This document shows, one piece after another, positions 31,844 to 39,516 of a stretch of DNA of 64,000 nt. How positions within the stretch are numbered: position 1 is the stretch's first letter; each line of letters starts with the position of its first letter. A model generated the notes under the pieces. It had not been told where the DNA came from and made no database searches. It saw only the letters and a list, made by a program, of their open reading frames with translations. The stretch lies in NCBI RefSeq assembly GCF_001277195.1, contig NZ_CP012268.1, positions 1,798,001 through 1,862,000 on the forward strand, in the 5' to 3' direction. The stretch is from Cronobacter muytjensii ATCC 51329 (GTDB lineage: Bacteria > Pseudomonadota > Gammaproteobacteria > Enterobacterales > Enterobacteriaceae). Made by a program: the position numbers and the translations under genes.

Positions 31844-33889
31844 ATGCCGGTGACTACCCCTTTTTCTTCAGCGAGCGCGCTGCCATATGAAGCGCCGCCG
31901 TTCAATGCGATAACCGATCAGCACTATCGTCCCGCCTTTGATGAGGCGGTGCGCCAGAAGCGCGCCGAAGTGGAGGCTATCGCGGCCGATAGCGCGGCGC
32001 CCACCTTTGAAAATACATATCTGGCGCTGGAGCGCAGCGGCGCGATGCTCGCGCGCGTCACCAGCGTCTTTTTCGCGATGACCTCAGCGCACACCAACGA
32101 TTACCTGCAAACGCTGGATGAAGAGTTTTCCACTGAGCTGGCCGCGCTGGCGGACGATATCCACTTTAACGAGACCCTATTCGCGCGGCTCAACGCAGTA
32201 TATGAACAGCGCCATACGCTCGGGCTGGATGACGAATCGCTGCGGCTGGTGGAGGTGGTCTGGCAGCAGTTTATGCTCGCGGGCGCGACGCTTGGCGCGG
32301 AGCAAAAAGCGCAGCTCAAGGCGCTGAATCAGGAGGCGGCGCAGTTGACCAGCCAGTTTAACCAGCGCCTGCTGGCGGCGGATAAAGCGGGCGGCCTGCT
32401 CATCTCATCCCGCGAACAGCTGGCGGGCCTGAGCGAGGCGGAGATTGCCGCAGCCGCTGAAGCCGCGCGTGAAAAGGGGCAGGAAGGGCGCTGGCTTATC
32501 GCGCTTCTCAACACCACTCAGCAACCCGCGCTGCAGTCGCTCACCGATCGCGCCACGCGCGAGGCGCTCTTTAACGCAGGCTGGCATCGTACCGAAAAAG
32601 GCGACGCTAACGACACCCGCGCGCTGGTGCTGAGGCTTGCCGCGCTGCGCGCGCAGCAGGCGGCGCTCCTGGGCTTTGACGATTTCGCCTCCTGGACAAT
32701 CGCCGATCAGATGGCGAAAACTCCGGACGCGGCGCTGCGCTTTATGCGCGATATTGTGCCTGCGGCGACGGCGCGCGCCGGGAGAGAGCTTGCGGATATT
32801 CAGCAGACTATCGACCGACAGAATGGCGGTTTTCAGGCCGAAGCCTGGGACTGGGCATTTTACGCCGAGCAGGTGCGGCGTGAGAAATACGCGCTCGACG
32901 AGGCGCAGATCAAACCGTATTTCGAACTCAACAATGTGCTGACGCGCGGCGTTTTTTATGCCGCCAGCGCGCTATTTGGCCTCACGTTTACCGAGCGCAC
33001 CGATATTCCGGTTTACCATCCGGACGTACGCGTCTGGGAGATTTTCGATAAAGACGGCAGCGGGCTGGCGCTGTTTTACGGTGATTTCTTCGCGCGCGAC
33101 AGCAAAAGCGGCGGCGCCTGGATGGGCAATTTCGTCGAACAGTCGACGCTCGCCGGTCACAAGCCGGTTATCTACAACGTGTGTAATTACCAGAAGCCCG
33201 CCGCCGGTCAACCCGCGTTAATCTCCTGGGATGACGTCATCACCCTGTTCCACGAGTTCGGCCACACACTCCACGGCCTGTTCGCGAACCAGCGTTACGC
33301 CACGCTCTCCGGCACCAACACGCCGCGCGATTTCGTGGAATTTCCGTCGCAAATCAACGAGCACTGGGCGAGCCACCCGGAGGTTTTCGCGCATTACGCG
33401 CGTCACTATCAGACCGGCGAGCCGATGCCGGCGCAGCTTCGCGAAAAACTCTTCCGCGCGGTGCGCTTCAATAAGGGCTATGACATGACCGAACTGCTGG
33501 CCGCGGCGCTTCTCGACCAGCACTGGCACAGCCTGACGCCGTCATCGTCCCCCGACGACGTGGCGGTATTTGAGGCGACGGCGCTGGCGCAGGAGAATAT
33601 TGCGCTGCGCGCCGTGCCGCCTCGCTATCGCAGCAGCTATTTCGCGCATATCTTCGGCGGCGGCTATGCGGCGGGCTACTACGCCTATCTCTGGACGCAG
33701 ATGCTCGCCGATGACGGCTACCAGTGGTTTGAGGAGCAGGGCGGGCTGACGGCGCAGAACGGCGCGCGCTTTCGCGAGGCGGTGCTTTCGCGGGGCAACA
33801 GTCAGGATCTGGAAGAGGTATGGCTCGCCTGGCGCGGGCATGAACCGCGTATCGAGCCGATGCTGAAAAACCGTGGCTTAAGCGAATAA
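31844..33889 (+). CDS. dcp: Peptidyl-dipeptidase Dcp
   Basis: M3-family zinc metallopeptidase of 681 residues, exactly the E. coli size. It removes dipeptides from the C termini of peptides. The zinc motif HEFGH begins at His470 (HEFGHTLHG), with the third ligand Glu in the following helix (FVEFPSQINEHWASH). The start ATG 31844 follows GGGAG; the upstream TTG at 31829 is rejected. Divergent from ydfG, as in E. coli. A hairpin (33888-33909) overlaps the stop and a strong terminator lies 95 bp downstream. Confidence 0.95.
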   Translation: MPVTTPFSSASALPYEAPPFNAITDQHYRPAFDEAVRQKRAEVEAIAADSAAPTFENTYLALERSGAMLARVTSVFFAMTSAHTNDYLQTLDEEFSTELAALADDIHFNETLFARLNAVYEQRHTLGLDDESLRLVEVVWQQFMLAGATLGAEQKAQLKALNQEAAQLTSQFNQRLLAADKAGGLLISSREQLAGLSEAEIAAAAEAAREKGQEGRWLIALLNTTQQPALQSLTDRATREALFNAGWHRTEKGDANDTRALVLRLAALRAQQAALLGFDDFASWTIADQMAKTPDAALRFMRDIVPAATARAGRELADIQQTIDRQNGGFQAEAWDWAFYAEQVRREKYALDEAQIKPYFELNNVLTRGVFYAASALFGLTFTERTDIPVYHPDVRVWEIFDKDGSGLALFYGDFFARDSKSGGAWMGNFVEQSTLAGHKPVIYNVCNYQKPAAGQPALISWDDVITLFHEFGHTLHGLFANQRYATLSGTNTPRDFVEFPSQINEHWASHPEVFAHYARHYQTGEPMPAQLREKLFRAVRFNKGYDMTELLAAALLDQHWHSLTPSSSPDDVAVFEATALAQENIALRAVPPRYRSSYFAHIFGGGYAAGYYAYLWTQMLADDGYQWFEEQGGLTAQNGARFREAVLSRGNSQDLEEVWLAWRGHEPRIEPMLKNRGLSE

Positions 33890-33909
33890 CGCCGCGTTTA
33901 AGCGGCGTT
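33888..33909. repeat. Inverted repeat at the dcp stop codon
   Basis: AACGCCGC (33888-33895) and GCGGCGTT (33902-33909) form an 8-bp stem around GTTTAA. There is no T-run, so it may protect the dcp 3' end rather than terminate. Confidence 0.5.
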
Positions 33910-33982
33910 GAACCTGCGCGTGCAATCATAGGGAAATAAGCGTGATGTTGAGCGCAGGACAATAACAATCCATGCAAGCCTT

Positions 33983-34011
33983 ACCGTCAGGTCCGCCTGG
34001 CGGTATTTTTT
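33983..34011 (+). terminator. Rho-independent terminator downstream of dcp
   Basis: ACCGTCAGG (33983-33991) pairs with CCTGGCGGT (33996-34004), one G-U, followed by A and seven T. The 70 bases between the dcp stop hairpin and this terminator could be a 3' UTR or a small RNA; no promoter is evident. Confidence 0.85.
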
Positions 34012-34021
34012 TATTCCGCGT

Positions 34022-34117
34022 TCAGTCATCCCATTTATTACTGCAATAAGCGGCAAGAAACCCCACCAGTAACACAATTTCCGGCATACAGATAAACAGC
34101 TCCGCGGCATCCGGCAT
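34022..34117 (-). CDS. mgtS: Small membrane protein MgtS (YneM)
   Basis: A 31-codon ORF on the minus strand, ATG at 34117 behind GGGAG with 5-base spacing. The hydrophobic helix (EIVLLVGFLAAYC) and the C-terminal signature GFLAAY-S-KWDD agree with E. coli MgtS, also 31 residues, which ends GFLAAYFSHKWDD. In E. coli, MgtS is made under low magnesium via PhoPQ and protects the MgtA importer from degradation, and it also interacts with PitA. I see no convincing PhoP box upstream. The N-terminal half differs from E. coli and has two cysteines. It is too short for most gene finders. Confidence 0.8.
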   Translation of the reverse strand: MPDAAELFICMPEIVLLVGFLAAYCSNKWDD

Positions 34118-34214
34118 CGTAACTCCCGCCTTTTCATTCACACCATCCTTTAACAAAGACCCTGATATGTGACGAAAAGACGACAGTCCGATAACCGTTT
34201 TGCGACACGCGCGT

Positions 34215-35018
34215 TTAGCGCGCCTCTTCGCGACGCGGCGCGTCAGGCACGTTGGCGGCGTCCGGCAATTGCGGCGGCACGGCGAACCCGGCGCCTGCGC
34301 TGAAAACGGGCTTGCCCGCAAGCTGCCACTGCTGCCAGAGCGCCAGTTGCGCGGGCGTCAGCGCGACATCGCTGTATACCAGGTAATGATCGGCGTCGAA
34401 CTGCGTGAGATCTGGCAGTGGCACCGGCTGGTGCAGCACATCAATGCGAAATCCTTCGCCTGAGAAGCGAATCGCCTCCAGCCAGACGCTGAGCGAATCC
34501 TGGCTGTTCATGGCCATGATCACCAGCCCGGAGGCCGGGCGCTTGCGCAGCGCCTGCAGCGTAAAGGTGGCGTACTCAATAATCAGCGTGTCGAAACGGG
34601 AGCGGAGGGTGAGCTGCGTGCCGCTCGCGCCATGGTTCAACCACTGACGCAGCGGCAGCACCACGTTATCCAGCAGCATCGCCGCCGGCAGCTCGCGGCC
34701 CATTTTGCGCAGCAGCGCGCGGGCTTTTTCCATGGTGGGCTTCTCCAGCGCGGCGAGCAGTTGTTCCTGCCACACCTCCCACTGGCTTGCCAGCGAGCGT
34801 TCTTCACCTTTTAGAAGGCGGGCGACTTCATTCAGGGGCAGGCCGCGGTCGAGGAATTTTATAATGGCGTGAATACGCATCAGGTGGCTGTAATCAAAAA
34901 AGCGTCTGCCGCCATCATCGCGCGCGGGCTTCAGTAATCCGGACCGTTGCCAGGCGCGTAAATTAGTCATGCTGACTCCGCACTGATCTGAGAGCATTTC
35001 GATCGTGAAATGAGACAT
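34215..35018 (-). CDS. MerR-family regulator, MlrA/BluR-like
   Basis: Transcription factor of 267 residues. The MerR-type DNA-binding domain is clear at about 1-75: FTIEMLSDQCGVSMTNLRAWQRSGLL, then GGRRFFDYSHLMRIHAI and the wing. The remaining 190 residues resemble the C-terminal domain of MlrA/BluR/CarH-type regulators, but the cobalamin motif (ExxH-type) is not evident, so a B12 or light-sensing role is unlikely. A ligand or partner is unknown. It lies upstream of mgtS on the same strand (97-bp gap) and downstream of yneE. It has no clear E. coli equivalent at this site. Confidence 0.7.
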   Translation of the reverse strand: MSHFTIEMLSDQCGVSMTNLRAWQRSGLLKPARDDGGRRFFDYSHLMRIHAIIKFLDRGLPLNEVARLLKGEERSLASQWEVWQEQLLAALEKPTMEKARALLRKMGRELPAAMLLDNVVLPLRQWLNHGASGTQLTLRSRFDTLIIEYATFTLQALRKRPASGLVIMAMNSQDSLSVWLEAIRFSGEGFRIDVLHQPVPLPDLTQFDADHYLVYSDVALTPAQLALWQQWQLAGKPVFSAGAGFAVPPQLPDAANVPDAPRREEAR

Positions 35019-35155
35019 GGCGTTTCCTTAAAGCCAGGCTGCAATAAAACAGGGGAGGGAAAAGGCCCAACAGGCGACATGAAGGGATGAGGAGAGCAGG
35101 GGTAACGCTACCATATCTCATTATCCCTGCTAATGATTAATTACGGATTATTCAT

Positions 35156-35178
35156 GAAAAATCGAGAATCGCCTCTCG
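35156..35178 (-). terminator. Rho-independent terminator of yneE
   Basis: On the minus strand CGAGA-GGCGAT-TCTCG forms a 5-bp stem followed by ATTTTT, three bases after the yneE stop. The stem is short, so termination may be partial. Confidence 0.6.
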
Positions 35179-35180
35179 CA

Positions 35181-36092
35181 TTAGGTGAGCTGATAATGCC
35201 GGTTCGGCAAAAGCTTAGCCGGTTTTTGCGACTCGTTATTCATTTCACGCAGGTCTATTTCAATGTTATTACACAGCGCATCCAGCGGCAGATCGTTATC
35301 TTCAGTGCCGAACGGATCTTCCAGCTCTTCCGCGAGCGTATCCAGCGCAATAAAGGTGTAGGAAATAAACACCGAAACAAACGGCGTCATAAAATGCAGG
35401 TCGGTCACCAGCGCGAACGGCAGCATAATGCAGAAGCAATAGACCGTACGGTGCAGCATCAGCGAATAGGCGAAAGGCGGCGGCGTATTCGCGATGCGTT
35501 CACAGCCCGCCAGCACAGCCGCGAGCTGGTTAATATGCTGATCGAGCGTCTGGAAAAGAATATCCGACAGCCCGTTGCGCCGCGCGGCGAGCCATTCGCC
35601 CATGATGAGTAAAATCGTATTGCACGGCGAATTGCTGTTCATCACACGCGCCATTTCGTTGCGGGTTAAATAACGGTCTAACACATTATCAAGCTTTTTA
35701 CGGCGCAGCGTCAGGCGCAGGCAGTGGCAGAACGCCACTTCCAGATTCACAAGATGATGCAGCTCCTGCGTGTTATCGGGCATCAGCGTGCGGGCGGTGC
35801 GCAACATCGAGCGGCAGTGAATAACCAGTTGCCCCCAAATCTGACGCGCTTCATTAAAGCGGGCGAAACAGGTGCTGTTGCGAAAGCCGAGAAAAATCGC
35901 AATCGCCACGCCGAGAATACTGAATGGCGCGGTGGTCAGTTTTATTCCGAGCGCTTCATACCACGGCAAAAAGAAAATAACCGTAATGGATAACAGGAAA
36001 TTAAGGAGTAGACGCGTGGATATTTTGGCTAATACGGATCCATGCCAGACAAAGAGTCGGGCAAACCAGTGCTGTGGGGGACGAACAATCAT
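35181..36092 (-). CDS. yneE: Bestrophin-like membrane protein YneE
   Basis: Bestrophin/UPF0187-family protein of 303 residues with predicted membrane segments at about 25-45, 50-65, 205-225 and 230-250. Bacterial bestrophins form pentameric channels permeable to cations or anions. The opening MIVRPPQHWFARLFVWHGSV and the C-terminal FGTEDNDLPLD...ID acidic motif match E. coli YneE and the calcium-clasp-like region of bestrophins. The ATG at 36092 is chosen over 36101, since MIVRP is the conserved start. The physiological ion is unknown. Confidence 0.88.
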   Translation of the reverse strand: MIVRPPQHWFARLFVWHGSVLAKISTRLLLNFLLSITVIFFLPWYEALGIKLTTAPFSILGVAIAIFLGFRNSTCFARFNEARQIWGQLVIHCRSMLRTARTLMPDNTQELHHLVNLEVAFCHCLRLTLRRKKLDNVLDRYLTRNEMARVMNSNSPCNTILLIMGEWLAARRNGLSDILFQTLDQHINQLAAVLAGCERIANTPPPFAYSLMLHRTVYCFCIMLPFALVTDLHFMTPFVSVFISYTFIALDTLAEELEDPFGTEDNDLPLDALCNNIEIDLREMNNESQKPAKLLPNRHYQLT

Positions 36093-36172
36093 GATACTCA
36101 CAAGGGGTTAACAAAAGCGCTACACATTAAACGAGATAGCGCTTTTGTCTGCAACCAGAAAAACGTCGTGGT

Positions 36173-36337
36173 TTACCCCAGAGGAATAAAATTCGCTTTC
36201 TCGCGGGCCAGCCAGTCGCGGGACTTTCTTATTGAACCGCCTTTGCGGAACAGCAGGAAAACATCCTGTCCCATAATCAGCACCATGAACCGGTCTTTAA
36301 GTTTGATGGCAGGGCAGCAGTACCATTTCTGTTTCAT
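36173..36337 (-). CDS. Small basic hypothetical protein (54 aa)
   Basis: A 54-codon ORF, ATG at 36337 preceded by GGAG at 7-base spacing in a clear Shine-Dalgarno (GAGGAGTGATTA). It reads MKQKWYCCPAIKLKDRF..., with a hydrophobic centre (FMVLIMGQDVFLLF) and a basic C-terminal half (RKGGSIRKSRDWLAREK). Two adjacent cysteines lie near the start. I do not recognise a family. Coding support comes from the strong ribosome-binding site and the balanced codon use. It lies upstream of yneE on the same strand with 80 bp between, so they may be cotranscribed. Confidence 0.55.
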   Translation of the reverse strand: MKQKWYCCPAIKLKDRFMVLIMGQDVFLLFRKGGSIRKSRDWLAREKANFIPLG

Positions 36338-36495
36338 TAATCACTCCTCAGCGGAAATTAAATCAACGAACGACACTTCGCAGATAAAGAATAGTCGCAA
36401 CGACAGAAACGAAATTATTAATGCTTTCTTTTAAGAATTTTCTTATTAAGCGAAGGGGCGGGGAGAGAATTTCCTTTGGCATTCAGGAGATAAAA

Positions 36496-36552
36496 GTGCA
36501 TTTCCTGAAATATCTGGCAGAACGCAGCGGTAAAATAGATGCCGGCGGCTAA
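36496..36552 (+). CDS. Possible 18-residue ORF
   Basis: GTG at 36496 with AGGAG at 36485-36489 (6-base spacing) opens 18 codons ending at TAA 36550: VHFLKYLAERSGKIDAGG. It precedes the promoter-like element of the KGG gene. The ribosome-binding site is good but the ORF is very short and unrecognised, so it may be fortuitous. Confidence 0.3.
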   Translation: MHFLKYLAERSGKIDAGG

Positions 36553-36576
36553 TGTAACTTGCGAAACGGGAAAGCG

Positions 36577-36587
36577 TGCCTATAGTT
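36577..36587 (+). promoter_or_regulatory. Sigma-S-type extended -10 element
   Basis: TGCCTATAGTT has the TG...C-TATA-T pattern (C at -13) favoured by RpoS. It lies about 64 bp upstream of the KGG-motif stress gene. No good -35 is seen, which is common for such promoters. Confidence 0.5.
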
Positions 36588-36650
36588 AGTTCTGCGTTCG
36601 CATTGTGAGGACGCGGTTTAAATTATCTCTGCTAATCCGAGGAGAATATT

Positions 36651-36821
36651 ATGGCTCAACATCGTGGTGGTTCAGGTAATTTTGCTGAAAATCGTGAGCG
36701 CGCTTCTGAAGCCGGTCGTAAAGGCGGCCAGAATAGCGGCGGGAATTTTAAAAATGACCGCGAGCGTGCAGCAGAAGCAGGCCGCAAAGGCGGTAAAAGC
36801 AGCAGCCGTTCCTCTTCCTGA
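36651..36821 (+). CDS. KGG-motif stress-induced protein (YciG/YmdF-like)
   Basis: A 56-residue hydrophilic protein with two near-identical repeats: NFAENRERASEAGRKGGQ and NFKNDRERAAEAGRKGGK. These are the KGG (stress-induced acidophilic repeat) motifs of E. coli YciG and YmdF. The tail is serine-rich. Proteins of this family accumulate in stationary phase under RpoS and are thought to be disordered; their molecular role is unknown, though YciG affects motility-related traits in E. coli. GAGGAG precedes the ATG. A sigma-S-type -10 lies upstream. Confidence 0.85.
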   Translation: MAQHRGGSGNFAENRERASEAGRKGGQNSGGNFKNDRERAAEAGRKGGKSSSRSSS

Positions 36822-36856
36822 CGGAGCGGCGGGCCGCATGCGCCCGGCATAACGTC

Positions 36857-36888
36857 CCTCCGGTATGGGTTAATGCTCATACCGGAGG
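36857..36888. terminator. Eleven-bp hairpin after the KGG gene
   Basis: CCTCCGGTATG (36857-36867) pairs perfectly with CATACCGGAGG (36878-36888). No T-run follows, so it may stabilise the short mRNA or act as an imperfect terminator. Confidence 0.55.
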
Positions 36889-36935
36889 TCGTGTCGCGCA
36901 TGACATAAATACCTCTTCATCAGTTTAATTACCCT

Positions 36936-37709
36936 ATGAAATTACAACGTGCATTAAAAATAACGTTACTCCCGCTTTTATCCGTCGCATTTATTGCCCA
37001 TGCGGAAAAAGATACCCCACCGGGCGCCAGTAAATCGACCAGTACCAATTTACTCGAAACCGGCTCGGCAGTGTTGCAAAGTAATGCCCCGTTAAAAGGT
37101 TTTGATATTTATCTGGTGGGTTTCCATCCGATGAAAGAGATCCCGGAAAAACAGATGGAAGCGCACCACTATTGCCATCAGGTCAACGAAGATTTCGCCC
37201 AGTGCGTTTTATTTGACGGGAATTCTAAAGACGCCAATATGAACGGCGTAGAATATATTATCTCTGAAAAACTCTTTAACCAGTTGCCGCCGCAGGAAAA
37301 GCAGTACTGGCATCCGCATAATGGTGAAATCCTTAGCGGCCAGTTAATCGCGCCCGGTATTCCGGCACCGGTTGAGCATCGTCTGATGCAGAGCAAGATG
37401 AACAGCTACGGTAAAACCTGGCACGTCTGGCATACCGGCGGGCCGGGCGAGAAGGGCGACGCGCTGCCGCTCGGCCCGCCAATGCTTGCCTGGTCGTTCA
37501 GTCGCGATGGCGAGGCGAAACCGGAGCTTGTCAGCGAGCGCGATAAAAAACTTGGTGTTAATACAGATGAGATCCGCCGCTCGCGCGCAGATTTAGAGAC
37601 ATTCGCGAAGCCGCAAAGTGGCGTGGATGCCCTCAACGGCCAGTTCAAACGTGAAACCACACCCATCCCGGGCGTCGTGGAGAGCAACGCCGCCGCCGGG
37701 AAAAAATAA
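36936..37709 (+). CDS. DUF1264-family exported protein
   Basis: A 257-residue protein with a signal peptide (MKLQRALKITLLPLLSVAFIAHA-EK), so probably periplasmic. The core has the DUF1264 signature: GFDIYLVGFHPMKE, then EAHHYCHQVNEDFAQC, and GVEYIISEKLF with WHPHNGEILSGQ. The histidines and cysteines in these motifs look suited to metal binding, which is inference. Plant members are oil-body-associated proteins; bacterial function is unknown. It is monocistronic, with its own terminator, and follows the KGG stress gene on the same strand. Confidence 0.8.
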   Translation: MKLQRALKITLLPLLSVAFIAHAEKDTPPGASKSTSTNLLETGSAVLQSNAPLKGFDIYLVGFHPMKEIPEKQMEAHHYCHQVNEDFAQCVLFDGNSKDANMNGVEYIISEKLFNQLPPQEKQYWHPHNGEILSGQLIAPGIPAPVEHRLMQSKMNSYGKTWHVWHTGGPGEKGDALPLGPPMLAWSFSRDGEAKPELVSERDKKLGVNTDEIRRSRADLETFAKPQSGVDALNGQFKRETTPIPGVVESNAAAGKK

Positions 37710-37731
37710 ATACGCATTGTGCCTTTCTTTT

Positions 37732-37755
37732 CCCCACTCCGGTGGGGATTCTTTT
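37732..37755 (+). terminator. Rho-independent terminator after the DUF1264 gene
   Basis: CCCCAC-TCCG-GTGGGG (37732-37747) is followed by ATTCTTTT. The stem is GC-rich and lies 23 bases after the stop. Confidence 0.8.
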
Positions 37756-37871
37756 AGATGAATTTTTTTCAACACCCATGAAATTTCCTCGTTTGCCTGA
37801 ACGCCTGCCAGATGTCATTCTTCGGACATATAGCCATCCAGACGGCCAAATATTCAAATTTTGAACTATCA

Positions 37872-37894
37872 CCTGACGCAATCATCGCGTCAGG
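37872..37894 (+). promoter_or_regulatory. Leader hairpin before the MetE-like gene
   Basis: CCTGACGC (37872-37879) pairs with GCGTCAGG (37887-37894), ending five bases before the GAGGAG ribosome-binding site. A TTCAAATTTTGAA dyad lies just upstream (37854-37866). Either could serve control of the methyltransferase gene, but neither matches the MetJ box repeats. Confidence 0.4.
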
Positions 37895-37910
37895 CCACGA
37901 GGAGAACACC

Positions 37911-39014
37911 ATGCAGCGTCAACACGCCCCTTTTCGCGCCGATATCGTCGGCAGCTTTTTACGTCCCGATGCCATTAAGCACGCCCGCCAGCAGTTTGCG
38001 GCAGGGGAGATAGACGCCGCGCGCCTGCGCAAAGTTGAAGACGAGGCCATTCGCCACGCCGTTGAACAGCAGTGCGCCTGCGGCCTGCATGTGGTCACGG
38101 ATGGCGAATTCCGTCGCGCCTGGTGGCACATGGATTTCTTCGCCGCGCTGCAAGGCGTGGAGCTGGTGGAAGTGAATCAGGGCATCCAGTTCAACGGCAT
38201 CCAGACCAAAGCGCAGAGCGTGCGCGTGACCGGTAAAGTGGCGTTTGGCGACCATCCGATGCTGGAAGATTTCCGCTTCCTGAAAAGCGTCAGCGGCAAC
38301 GCCGAACCGAAAATGACCATCCCGAGCCCAAGCGTGCTGCATTTCCGTGGCGGTGCTGCGGCGATCGACCGTAACGTTTATCCGGATCTGAATGCGTATT
38401 TCGACGATCTCGCTACCACCTGGCGTGACGCTATCCGCGCGTTCTACGACGCGGGCTGCCGCTATCTGCAGCTTGACGATACCGTATGGGCGTACCTGTG
38501 CTCTGACGAACAGCGCCGCCAGATCCGCGAGCGCGGCGACTGTCCGGACGAGCTGGCGCGCATCTATGCCCGCGTGCTGAACCAGGCGCTGGAAGGCAAG
38601 CCGGAAGATTTAACCATCGGGCTGCATGTCTGCCGCGGTAATTTCCGCTCCAGCTGGATTGCGGAAGGCGGCTATGAGCCGGTGGCGGAAGTGTTGTTCG
38701 GCACCGTGAACATTGATGCGTTTTTCCTGGAATATGACAACGACCGCTCCGGTGATTTCGCGCCGCTGCGCTTTATCCGTCCGGGTAAACAGCAGGTGGT
38801 GCTGGGTCTTATCACCACGAAAAACGGCGAACTGGAGAACCCGGAATTAATCAAGGCGCGTCTGGCCGAGGCCGCGAAATATGTCGATATCAACCAGATC
38901 TGCTTAAGTCCGCAGTGCGGGTTCGCCTCGACCGAAGAAGGCAACAGCATCAGCCCGGACGAGCAGTGGCAGAAAGTGCGCCTCGTAACCAGCGTCGCCA
39001 GCGAGGTGTGGTAA
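37911..39014 (+). CDS. Stand-alone MetE-like methyltransferase
   Basis: A 367-residue protein corresponding to only the C-terminal catalytic half of cobalamin-independent methionine synthase, as in Bacillus YxjG/YxjH. Likely zinc ligands are His and Cys in GLHVCRGN and Cys in SPQCGF. It probably transfers a methyl group to homocysteine or another thiol; the absence of the N-terminal half means the methyl donor need not be methyltetrahydrofolate polyglutamate. The ATG at 37911 follows GAGGAG; the longer ORF from 37812 is rejected. It stands alone, with no other methionine gene nearby. Confidence 0.82.
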   Translation: MQRQHAPFRADIVGSFLRPDAIKHARQQFAAGEIDAARLRKVEDEAIRHAVEQQCACGLHVVTDGEFRRAWWHMDFFAALQGVELVEVNQGIQFNGIQTKAQSVRVTGKVAFGDHPMLEDFRFLKSVSGNAEPKMTIPSPSVLHFRGGAAAIDRNVYPDLNAYFDDLATTWRDAIRAFYDAGCRYLQLDDTVWAYLCSDEQRRQIRERGDCPDELARIYARVLNQALEGKPEDLTIGLHVCRGNFRSSWIAEGGYEPVAEVLFGTVNIDAFFLEYDNDRSGDFAPLRFIRPGKQQVVLGLITTKNGELENPELIKARLAEAAKYVDINQICLSPQCGFASTEEGNSISPDEQWQKVRLVTSVASEVW

Positions 39015-39049
39015 CAGAAGCGAAGGAGCCGGGTTATCGGCTTTTACGA

Positions 39050-39077
39050 GGGGGGAGCGTAGCGCCCCCCCTTTTTT
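39050..39077 (+). terminator. Rho-independent terminator after the MetE-like gene
   Basis: GGGGGG (39050-39055) pairs with CCCCCC (39065-39070) around nine bases and is followed by six T. It lies 36 bases after the stop. Confidence 0.8.
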
Positions 39078-39218
39078 ATGGGCGGGGGACGGGGTGGCTT
39101 TTCTCCCTCCCGGCTCGGGTTTTGGGACAACAAAAATATGTCGGGGTGGTGAAATGGCGAACGGAACGATGTCATCGCCGTTGCATATTTCCCTTCAACC
39201 CGGCTGCGAAAACCGTTC

Positions 39219-39244
39219 GGCGGGTGCGCTGCGCTTACCCGCCC
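39219..39244. repeat. REP-like palindrome, copy 4
   Basis: GGCGGGTGCGCTGCGC then TTACCCGCCC. It forms an inverted pair with copy 5, 29 bp downstream. The 557-bp spacer 39015-39571 holds this pair, the terminator above, half-site-like GCACC/TGCAC sequences at 39384-39411, and a sigma-54 promoter, but no gene. Confidence 0.75.
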
Positions 39245-39272
39245 AATTTTACCTTGTCTTCCTGTCCAGGAT

Positions 39273-39291
39273 GGGTAAGCGTAGCGCACCC
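39273..39291. repeat. REP-like palindrome, copy 5
   Basis: GGGTAAGCGTAGCGCACCC, in the opposite orientation to copy 4. The outer bases are less well preserved than in the other copies. Confidence 0.7.
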
Positions 39292-39516
39292 CCCCGCCGT
39301 GATATCCCATTTATAAAAAGACGCATCGAAAAACCTTATTCCCCGCGCTGCTCATCATCACTTTTCTTTATTTCTTCCTTCATTGCACATTTATGTCGCA
39401 CCGCTGCACCATCACGTATCCCTTTTTTATTAAAAAACTCAGCGCTACATAACCAATCCCGCCAGTAACGCCTTTTTAAATAAGTAACTGGCTGATTTTA
39501 AGGGTATTAATAAAAC

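Larger units (their letters stand above)
36338..36650. other. Spacer containing a possible 18-codon ORF and a stationary-phase-type promoter
   Basis: The 313-bp divergent spacer is A/T-rich in its first half. It holds the tiny ORF at 36496 and the promoter-like CTATAGT at 36580, described separately. Nothing else is apparent. Confidence 0.4.

Noticed and set aside
37812..37910. 33-residue N-terminal extension of the MetE-like protein
   Set aside because: The segment has no homology and includes the leader hairpin; GAGGAG marks the ATG at 37911.
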